Part shown: positions 1 to 5,676 of the stretch, one piece after another
How the letters are laid out: every line of letters begins with the position of its first letter
Position numbering within the stretch: the first letter of the stretch is position 1
Origin: an uncultured Oscillospiraceae bacterium
Lineage (GTDB): Bacteria > Bacillota > Clostridia > Oscillospirales > Acutalibacteraceae
Direction of reading: 5' to 3'
NCBI GenBank assembly: GCA_958354085.1
Contig: CATWUX010000098.1
Coordinates: 1 to 8,313 of the forward strand
DNA: 8,313 nucleotides
Program-made: the position numbers and the translations under genes
Notes under the pieces: model-generated
Told to the model about the DNA's origin: nothing
Database searches by the model: none
Seen by the model: the letters and a program-made list of their open reading frames with translations, nothing else

Positions 1-179
1 CCAAACGTGTTGGCGTACACAATGTCGGCTCCTGCCTCAATATATTGTTGGTGGATAGCAGTGACAAGCTCCGGATGTGTCAGGTTGATTTCTTCCGGAA
101 ATTGACTGAGCGGCGCGTGACTGCGCAGCAGCATCGTGCCCATAGCCCCGTCTAAAATCGTAATTTTCTGGAAATCCAT
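1..179 (-). CDS. metH: Homocysteine S-methyltransferase family protein (MetH-like), N-terminal fragment
   Basis: Only the first 59 codons are present; the gene runs off the left edge. The translation begins MDFQKITILDGAMGTMLLRS and continues with PEEINLTHPEL, a VTAIHQQYIEAGADIVYANTFG-like stretch at residues 39-59. DGAMGT near the N-terminus, NLTHPE, and AGAD followed by NTFG are hallmarks of the homocysteine-binding TIM barrel, which transfers a methyl group to homocysteine to make methionine in the cytoplasm. The zinc-binding cysteines lie further on and are not visible. The start at 179 is preceded by AGAAGGG nine bases upstream; an in-frame ATG at 200 is possible but lacks a comparable site. 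It has its own promoter and is divergent from the activase gene. It could be full MetH, a shorter B12-dependent form, or a YitJ/MmuM-type enzyme; the fragment cannot separate these, so the symbol is provisional. The family call is firm. Confidence 0.85.
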   Translation of the reverse strand, partial: MDFQKITILDGAMGTMLLRSHAPLSQFPEEINLTHPELVTAIHQQYIEAGADIVYANTF

Positions 180-228
180 CGAATGATACCCTTCTTTCAT
201 ACGATATAAGCAAACCATATCTTTTTTC

Positions 229-257
229 ATAATACCACAGCTTTGAATAGGTTGCAA
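229..257 (-). promoter_or_regulatory. Sigma-A/sigma-70 promoter for the metH-like gene
   Basis: Read on the minus strand, TTGCAA (257-252) and TATTAT (234-229) are separated by exactly 17 bases, and TGG directly precedes the -10 box, giving an extended -10 element. Predicted transcription starts near 222, leaving a leader of about 43 bases before the ATG at 179. That leader is too short for a SAM riboswitch or T-box, and none is seen. Confidence 0.75.
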
Positions 258-311
258 CGGCAGAAAATCGCCAATTACAAGAATATGGTTTTTTCTTACT
301 TATTGAAAATC

Positions 312-340
312 TTGCTCTTTTAAAAAGAGAGTGGTATAAT
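312..340 (+). promoter_or_regulatory. Sigma-A/sigma-70 promoter for the activase operon
   Basis: TTGCTC (312-317) and a perfect TATAAT (335-340) are separated by 17 bases, with TGG just before the -10 (extended -10). Predicted transcription starts near 347, giving a leader of about 60 bases before the TTG start at 408. The spacer holds a small palindrome (315-329). This is the only strong plus-strand promoter I find in the window. Confidence 0.8.
315..329. repeat. Palindrome overlapping -35 and spacer of the plus promoter
   Basis: CTCTTTT-A-AAAAGAG is a perfect seven-base inverted repeat around a single base. It overlaps the last three bases of the -35 box and most of the spacer of the activase promoter. 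A repressor dimer bound here would block polymerase. It is short and AT-rich, so it may be incidental. Confidence 0.35.
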
Positions 341-390
341 AGAACGAAAATCATGCTTTCTCCATGGGAAATTGGTGATTTGTTCATGCG

Positions 391-400
391 TAAGGAGGAT
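391..400 (+). promoter_or_regulatory. Ribosome binding site that fixes the TTG start at 408
   Basis: TAAGGAGGAT contains a perfect AGGAGG (393-398), nine bases before TTG at 408-410. This places the start of the activase at 408 rather than at the in-frame TTG at 372, which has no ribosome binding site and would add twelve residues ahead of the conserved RIGIDIGSTT motif. Confidence 0.85.
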
Positions 401-407
401 ACACAGG

Positions 408-3347
408 TTGCGTATAGGGATCGACATAGGCTCGACCACGGTCAAGGTTGTACTGCTGGACGATGCAGATAATACGATTTTTCAAACATACGAGCGGCAC
501 ATGTCCAAGGTGCGGGAAAAAACCGCCGAAATTCTCGCCGGACTGCTTCCTGCGTGGAAGGGACAAATGGTTCAGGTCGCGATCACGGGTTCTGCCGGCC
601 TGGGCGTGGCAAAAGCGGCGGAGCTGGAATTTGTGCAGGAGGTCTTTGCCTCGGCCGGTGCGGTGGAACGGTTTGTACCGGATACCGATGTCGTTGTGGA
701 GCTGGGCGGAGAGGACGCCAAAATCATTTTTTTCACCGGCGGGCTGGAGGAACGCATGAATGGTTCCTGTGCCGGCGGAACCGGTGCGTTTATTGATCAG
801 ATGGCAACGCTGCTGGGCATTACGGCGGATGAGCTGGATGAGCTGAGCCTGCATGCGGAGAAATTATACGCGATCGCCTCCCGGTGCGGGGTGTTCGCTA
901 AAACCGATATTCAACCGCTGCTCAATCAAGGCGCACGTAAGGAGGATATTGCCGCCAGTATTTTTCAGGCGGTTGTCAATCAAACGATCGCCGGCTTGGC
1001 ACAGGGACGGGAGATCAAAGGAAAGGTTTTGTTCCTCGGCGGCCCGCTGTTCTTCCTGAAAGGGCTGCGCAAGCGCTTTGTGGAAACGCTGAAGCTGTCG
1101 CCGGAGCAGGCGGTTTTTCCGGATAACGCGGATGTGTTTGTCGCGATCGGCGCGGCTTGTTATGCGAAAAATTGTCCGGAAATGCCGTTTGAGGAAGTCC
1201 TCGAACGCTTTGAACACGCATCGGCTCAGAAAAATACCACGAATACCCTGCAACCGCTGTTTGCAAGCGATGAGGACTATGCGGCCTTTACCGCACGGCA
1301 CGCCGCGCATTGTCCGCCGCCCATGGATGCAGACAGCTATCACGGCGATGCGTATCTGGGTGTCGACGCCGGTTCGACGACCACAAAAGTGGCGTTGATC
1401 TCGCCGGACGGCGGAATTCTATATACGTATTATGCCTCGAATCAGGGCAATCCGGTTGCCGTGGTGCTGGAACAGCTGCGGGAAATTTATCGCCGCTTCG
1501 GCAATCGGATCACGATCCGCGGCAGCGCGGCAACCGGTTATGGCGAGGATCTGATCAAAAACGCGTTTCATATTGATTGCGGTCTTGTTGAAACGGTTGC
1601 ACATTATCGCGCGGCGCGTCATTTTAATCCGCAGGTCGATTTTATTATCGATATCGGCGGACAGGATATGAAATGCTTTAAGATCCGCGGCGGCGCGATC
1701 GACAGCATTCTGCTCAACGAAGCCTGTTCTTCCGGCTGCGGTTCGTTTATCGAGACCTTTGCCCGTGCGCTCGGATACGATATTGCCGAATTTTCCCGTC
1801 TCGGTCTGCGGGCGGAGCATCCGGTGGATCTTGGCTCGCGCTGCACGGTGTTTATGAATTCCTCCGTTAAGCAGGCGCAAAAAGAGGGCGCCGGTGTGGA
1901 GGATATTTCCGCCGGATTGTCTATCAGCATCGTGAAAAATGCGATTTATAAAGTGATCCGCGCCTCCAGTCCGTCCGAGCTTGGACAGCACATTGTTGTG
2001 CAGGGCGGCACCTTTTTGAACGACGCCGTGCTGCGCAGCTTTGAAATGGAGCTGGGCGCCGAGGTCATCCGACCGACGATTGCCGGCATCATGGGGGCAT
2101 ATGGCGCGGCACTTGCCGCGGCGGACAAAGCCAAAGCCGGTAAATTCGGGGAGCGTTCCGGCATTCTAACACCGGAGGAACTGACGACCTTTGTTCACAC
2201 GGCGAAATCCAGTCAGTGCGGGTTATGCGGCAACCATTGCCAATTGACGATCAACCGCTTCGGCGGCGACCGCTCCTTTATCTCCGGCAACCGCTGTGAA
2301 CGGCCACTTGGAAAAGGAAAACAGCAAAATCTGCCCAACCTGATGCAGTGGAAGTATACCTACCTTCGTCAGTTGCACGGCGGCGAAAACCGCCGTGGGC
2401 GTATCGGTATCCCGATGGGATTGAATATGATGGAAAATCTGCCGTTTTGGCATGCGTTCTTTACGTCGCTTGGTTTTGAGGTCGTGCTGTCACCGGAATC
2501 CAGCCGTGAACTATATGCCTGCGGTCAATACACGATCCCCTCGGATACGGTCTGCTATCCGGCCAAACTGATGCACGGGCACATCGAACGTCTGCTGGAT
2601 CAACAGGTGGATGCGATTTTCTATCCCTGTATGCCCTACAACTTTGACGAGGGGAAAGGGGATAACCATTATAACTGTCCGGTGGTCGCCTATTACCCCG
2701 AGCTGCTGAACGCCAATATGGGACGGCTGCGGGAAACGCGTTATCTGACGCCGTATTTCGGGCTGCACCGTCCGCGGGATTTTGCTAAAAAAGCCGCCGA
2801 ATATTTCGGTGCGGAATTCGATATTCCGGCCGATGAGGTGAAAAAAGCAGCCAAAGCCGCCTATGCGGCCTATCACGCCTATACACAGGCGATCCGTGAA
2901 GAGGGAGAGCGGATGATCCGTTTTGCCCGGGAAAACGGACGGCGGATTTTGGTGCTGGCCGGCCGGCCGTATCATATCGACCCCGAAATCAACCACGGTA
3001 TCGATCGGATGATCACGTCGTTCGGCCTCGTGGTGGTCACGGAAGACGCCGTGGCGCATCTGGTGCCGAAAAAGAGCGTTAACGTACTCAACCAGTGGAC
3101 ATATCACAGCCGGTTGTATAACGCTGCCGATTATGTGACCACACAGCCGGACATGCAGCTTGTGCAGCTGGTCTCCTTCGGCTGCGGCATTGATGCGATC
3201 ACCACGGATGAGGTGCGGGCGATTCTGGAAGAAAAGGGAAAGCTGTATACCCAGCTGAAAATTGACGAGATCAACAATCTGGGCGCGGTAAAAATCCGTA
3301 TCCGCAGCTTGCTGGCGGCTATGGAAGCGCGGGAAAATGACCAATAA
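408..3347 (+). CDS. Tandem 2-hydroxyacyl-CoA dehydratase activase (BcrAD/BadFG x2 + DUF2229-like)
   Basis: This 979-residue protein starts at TTG. Domain 1 (about 1-255) has the ATP-binding motifs GIDIGSTTVK (4-13) and ELGGEDAK (98-105), then NGSCAGGTGAF with C121 and ASRCGVF with C160. Domain 2 (about 316-572) repeats the fold: GVDAGSTTTK (318-327), DIGGQDMK (415-422), NEACSSGCGSF with C440 and C444, and GSRCTVF with C479. In HgdC-type activases two such cysteines per subunit hold one [4Fe-4S] cluster at a homodimer interface, and ATP hydrolysis drives a low-potential electron to the dehydratase. Residues 604-630 form a CxxCx3Cx18C motif. A DUF2229-like region follows (about 665-930), with C705, C716, C741 and C757. 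No signal peptide or membrane segment is seen. Relatives usually carry the dehydratase-like part on the same chain (about 1400 residues); here it is the next gene. The family is clear; the substrate is unknown. Confidence 0.9.
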   Translation: MRIGIDIGSTTVKVVLLDDADNTIFQTYERHMSKVREKTAEILAGLLPAWKGQMVQVAITGSAGLGVAKAAELEFVQEVFASAGAVERFVPDTDVVVELGGEDAKIIFFTGGLEERMNGSCAGGTGAFIDQMATLLGITADELDELSLHAEKLYAIASRCGVFAKTDIQPLLNQGARKEDIAASIFQAVVNQTIAGLAQGREIKGKVLFLGGPLFFLKGLRKRFVETLKLSPEQAVFPDNADVFVAIGAACYAKNCPEMPFEEVLERFEHASAQKNTTNTLQPLFASDEDYAAFTARHAAHCPPPMDADSYHGDAYLGVDAGSTTTKVALISPDGGILYTYYASNQGNPVAVVLEQLREIYRRFGNRITIRGSAATGYGEDLIKNAFHIDCGLVETVAHYRAARHFNPQVDFIIDIGGQDMKCFKIRGGAIDSILLNEACSSGCGSFIETFARALGYDIAEFSRLGLRAEHPVDLGSRCTVFMNSSVKQAQKEGAGVEDISAGLSISIVKNAIYKVIRASSPSELGQHIVVQGGTFLNDAVLRSFEMELGAEVIRPTIAGIMGAYGAALAAADKAKAGKFGERSGILTPEELTTFVHTAKSSQCGLCGNHCQLTINRFGGDRSFISGNRCERPLGKGKQQNLPNLMQWKYTYLRQLHGGENRRGRIGIPMGLNMMENLPFWHAFFTSLGFEVVLSPESSRELYACGQYTIPSDTVCYPAKLMHGHIERLLDQQVDAIFYPCMPYNFDEGKGDNHYNCPVVAYYPELLNANMGRLRETRYLTPYFGLHRPRDFAKKAAEYFGAEFDIPADEVKKAAKAAYAAYHAYTQAIREEGERMIRFARENGRRILVLAGRPYHIDPEINHGIDRMITSFGLVVVTEDAVAHLVPKKSVNVLNQWTYHSRLYNAADYVTTQPDMQLVQLVSFGCGIDAITTDEVRAILEEKGKLYTQLKIDEINNLGAVKIRIRSLLAAMEARENDQ

Positions 3348-3441
3348 AAGCGAAAACTGGACAAAGGTGGTGAAGCGGGCACGGAAGTTTTGTATCCGGT
3401 GTTTTGAATAATGCCGCACAGACAAGGTGTGCTCTGACACG

Positions 3442-4758
3442 ATGGCGGAATTGCTATATGACGAAAAAGGAAGATTGCTGTTTACGGAAGAAATGAAGCG
3501 GGAATATACCTTGCTGCTGCCTATGATGCTGCCGGTGCATTTTACGATGCTGCAAAAAGTGTTTCAGCTGCAGGGCTATAAAGCGGAGCTGCTCAAAACC
3601 GATCATCGGGGAATTGTAAACGAGGGCTTGAAGCTCGTCCACAACGACACCTGCTATCCGGCACTGCTGGTTATCGGACAGCTGATGGACGCCGTAAAAA
3701 GCGGAAAATATGACCCGCACAAAATCGCGTTGGTCATTACACAGACGGGCGGCGGCTGCCGCGCCTCCAACTACATTCACTTGCTGCGCAAGGCGCTCAA
3801 GCGTTCCGGTCTGGATTATATCCCGGTTGTATCCATCAACTTGTCCGGACTGGAAAAGAATCCCGGCTTTTCTTTGAATTTTCGGTTTATCCGGCAAATG
3901 ATGTATTCTATGCTGTACGGCGATCTGATTGTGCATATGGCAAATCAGTGCCGTCCCTATGAGATCATTGAGGGAGAAACCGATCGCCGCATTGATAAGT
4001 GGGTGTCCCGGCTGGTAGAGGATTTTAACAATCGCGACAGCTTTCAGTTGGCGCATATCCGGGAAAATTTCAACGCGATTGCGGATGATTTTGCGGATAT
4101 TCCCGTACATCGGGTGCCGAAGGTTCGCGTAGGTGTTGTCGGAGAGATCTATGTCAAATTTGCACCGCTGGGCAACAACAATCTGGAAGCCTTTTTGCGT
4201 TCGGAGGATTGCGAGCCGGTGGTGCCCGGGTTGACCGACTTTATTCTGTTTAAGTGCGACAACCGTGTGGAAGATCACCGCCTGTACGGCGGAAAATTCG
4301 GCACATATCTTGTGGCCGGTTTCTTAAAAAAATACTGCGCGGGTTTGCAAAACGATATGATTGCTGCCGTCAAGCGGCACCCGGAATTCCGCGCGCCTTG
4401 TACGTTTGAGCATTTGAAAACGCTGGTAAAAGGCTATCTCGGCTACGGAAATAAAATGGGCGAGGGATGGCTGCTGACCGGTGAAATGCTGGAACTGATC
4501 GATTCCGGCATCAACAACATCGTGTGTACGCAGCCGTTTGGCTGTTTGCCCAATCACGTGGCCGGTAAGGGCATGGTGCGTAAAATCAAAGACAATCTGC
4601 CGCAGGCGAATATCGTGTGCATTGATTACGATCCCGGTGCGACGCGCATCAATCAGGAAAACCGCATCAAGCTGATGTTGGCCAACGCGCGGCTGTGCGA
4701 AACGCCGAAAGCGCCGGAAGAGGAATCCGCAGCGGCATGCCAAGGCGTCCACGCATGA
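3442..4758 (+). CDS. 2-hydroxyacyl-CoA dehydratase D-component-like protein, partner of the activase
   Basis: This 438-residue soluble protein matches the C-terminal third of the fused activase-dehydratase proteins and is related to the HgdB/HGD-D family of iron-sulfur dehydratase subunits. Conserved points are NDTCYP (C71), QTGGGCRASNY (C106), GLEKNPGF (136-143), GVVGEIYVKF (231-240) and VCTQPFGCLPNHVAGKG (C362, C368). C71, C106 and one of C362/C368 are the likely cluster ligands. It should accept electrons from the upstream activase; no separate HgdA- or HgdB-type gene is visible. The last 20 residues are a poorly conserved, Glu/Ala-rich tail. The start is uncertain: ATG 3442 has AAGGTG 12 bases upstream, while an in-frame GTG at 3427 has no ribosome binding site. 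The gene begins 94 bases after the activase stop. Catalytic dehydration, another reduction, or a double-cubane-cluster role are all possible. Confidence 0.85.
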   Translation: MAELLYDEKGRLLFTEEMKREYTLLLPMMLPVHFTMLQKVFQLQGYKAELLKTDHRGIVNEGLKLVHNDTCYPALLVIGQLMDAVKSGKYDPHKIALVITQTGGGCRASNYIHLLRKALKRSGLDYIPVVSINLSGLEKNPGFSLNFRFIRQMMYSMLYGDLIVHMANQCRPYEIIEGETDRRIDKWVSRLVEDFNNRDSFQLAHIRENFNAIADDFADIPVHRVPKVRVGVVGEIYVKFAPLGNNNLEAFLRSEDCEPVVPGLTDFILFKCDNRVEDHRLYGGKFGTYLVAGFLKKYCAGLQNDMIAAVKRHPEFRAPCTFEHLKTLVKGYLGYGNKMGEGWLLTGEMLELIDSGINNIVCTQPFGCLPNHVAGKGMVRKIKDNLPQANIVCIDYDPGATRINQENRIKLMLANARLCETPKAPEEESAAACQGVHA

Positions 4759-4766
4759 TTCTCCGC

Positions 4767-4794
4767 TCTCATGGGTATGCTATTACCCGTGAGG
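4767..4794 (+). promoter_or_regulatory. Hairpin taking in the tepA ribosome binding site
   Basis: CTCATGGGTA (4768-4777) pairs with TACCCGTGAG (4784-4793) across a six-base loop, with one U-G pair; a further U-G pair extends it to 4767/4794. The 3' arm includes the first half of GAGGTGA (4791-4797), a seven-base match to the anti-Shine-Dalgarno sequence, ten bases before the ATG at 4805. No T-run follows, so it is not an intrinsic terminator. It could restrain translation of the downstream gene; that is inference. Confidence 0.55.
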
Positions 4795-4804
4795 TGAGGA
4801 GAAA

Positions 4805-5593
4805 ATGAATAACGATTCCGATAAAAAAAGCATTAAAAATGAATCAACGGAGAAAACCGGTTCTTCTGCACAGCAAGCGGAAATTGTGCAAAACCAGCTG
4901 AAGGATACGATCGAGACCGGCGCGGTTACGACCGATAACGGACGGCACGTTCTGCATTGTCTGACGATTATCGGGCAGATTGAGGGACATTATGCGCTGT
5001 CCTCGGAAAACAAAACCACAAAATATGAGCATGTGATCCCGCAGCTTGTAGCGGTGGAAGAAAGTCCGGATATCGAAGGCTTGCTGATCATTTTGAATAC
5101 GGTGGGCGGCGATATTGAAGCCGGGCTGGCGCTGGCGGAACTGGTCGCCGGCATGAAAAAACCAACGGTGTCGTTGGTCTTGGGCGGCGGACACTCGATC
5201 GGCGTACCGTTGGCGGTAGCGGCCAAAAAATCGTTTATCGTTCCCTCTGCGACCATGACCATTCATCCGGTGCGGATCAACGGGCTTGTACTGGGTGTAC
5301 CGCAGGCTTTCACGTATTTTCAGCGAATGCAGGAGCGGATCACCCGCTTCGTAACCGATCATTCGCAGATGACCTTTGCACGGTTTATGAAGCTTTGCAT
5401 GGCGACGGATGAACTCGCCACCGATGTCGGCAGCGTACTGGACGGACGCACGGCGGTGGCGGAGGGGCTTATTGACGAGCTCGGTTCACTTTCGGATGCT
5501 ATGGAAGCACTTGACCGGTTGATCGACGAAAACAACGAAAGCCAAGGAAACGCCGAAACAAAACCGGAGGAAAGAGCGCAGGCGGATCTCTGA
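4805..5593 (+). CDS. tepA: TepA/YmfB-type ClpP-like serine peptidase
   Basis: This 262-residue protein has the ClpP/crotonase fold of the TepA (translocation-enhancing protein) branch. Residues 92-106 (GLLIILNTVGGDIEA) form the oxyanion-side strand and loop. LGGGHSIG holds the nucleophile S131 and TIHPVR the histidine H154. The ending TAVAEGLIDELGSL (216-229) corresponds to ClpP's AxxYGLVD segment. The third catalytic residue is less clear; D207 is a candidate that needs a gap in the ClpP alignment. The first 45 and last 25 residues are hydrophilic, charged tails beyond the ClpP core; no signal peptide or membrane helix is seen, so it is probably cytoplasmic. In Bacillus subtilis tepA lies just upstream of spoIIIE, as here. 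The B. subtilis protein was linked to export of secreted proteins and early sporulation, but its substrates are not known. ATG 4805 is set by the GAGGTGAGGAG ribosome binding site. Confidence 0.88.
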   Translation: MNNDSDKKSIKNESTEKTGSSAQQAEIVQNQLKDTIETGAVTTDNGRHVLHCLTIIGQIEGHYALSSENKTTKYEHVIPQLVAVEESPDIEGLLIILNTVGGDIEAGLALAELVAGMKKPTVSLVLGGGHSIGVPLAVAAKKSFIVPSATMTIHPVRINGLVLGVPQAFTYFQRMQERITRFVTDHSQMTFARFMKLCMATDELATDVGSVLDGRTAVAEGLIDELGSLSDAMEALDRLIDENNESQGNAETKPEERAQADL

Positions 5594-5612
5594 CAGGCAC
5601 TCATCATGAAAA

Positions 5613-5627
5613 CCGCCCGTCGGGCGG
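5613..5627 (+). other. GC-rich hairpin between tepA and ftsK
   Basis: CCGCCC (5613-5618) and GGGCGG (5622-5627) form a six-base perfect stem with a GTC loop, 20 bases after the tepA stop and 49 before the ftsK start. The following sequence (ATACATAATACAG) lacks a T-run, so it is a poor intrinsic terminator. It may be a pause site, a partial attenuator or an RNA-processing boundary. Confidence 0.4.
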
Positions 5628-5676
5628 ATACATAATACAGCATAGAGGAATTTTACGAAAGGAATGGGTAGTACAT

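Larger units (their letters stand above)
263..352. repeat. Three phased copies of GAAAATC in the divergent promoter region
   Basis: The heptamer GAAAATC occurs on the plus strand at 263-269, 305-311 and 346-352, spaced 42 and 41 bases apart, that is about four DNA helical turns each. The middle copy abuts the -35 box of the plus promoter and the last one covers the predicted transcription start. The positions are seen directly; a role as operator sites is inference, and AT-rich DNA makes chance recurrence easier. Confidence 0.35.

Noticed and set aside
37..387. Minus-strand open frame of 116 codons covering the divergent promoter region
   Set aside because: It is in a different frame from the clear homocysteine methyltransferase N-terminus on the same strand, spans both promoters, and its translation has no recognisable family features.
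372..407. Upstream TTG start for the activase at 372
   Set aside because: It has no ribosome binding site, would make the AGGAGG site coding, and adds twelve residues before the conserved RIGIDIGSTT. TTG at 408 fits the site and the family.
3337..3411. Calling the 24-codon mini-ORF between the two dehydratase-system genes a gene
   Set aside because: Its ribosome binding site is weak, it has no known homologue I recognise, and short open frames of this size are common by chance. It is kept only as an observation on the split.
2511..3440. Long minus-strand open frame (309 codons) opposite the activase
   Set aside because: It is antisense to strongly conserved coding sequence, has no recognisable domain, and is explained by codon bias in the real gene.
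5613..5627. Intrinsic terminator between tepA and ftsK
   Set aside because: The stem is real but no T-run follows, so a terminator call is not supported; it is listed as a hairpin only.
5608..5636. Promoter for ftsK using CATAAT at 5631-5636 as a -10 box
   Set aside because: The sequence 17 bases upstream is GAAAAC, with no resemblance to TTGACA, and there is no extended -10. A separate ftsK promoter may exist but is not shown here.
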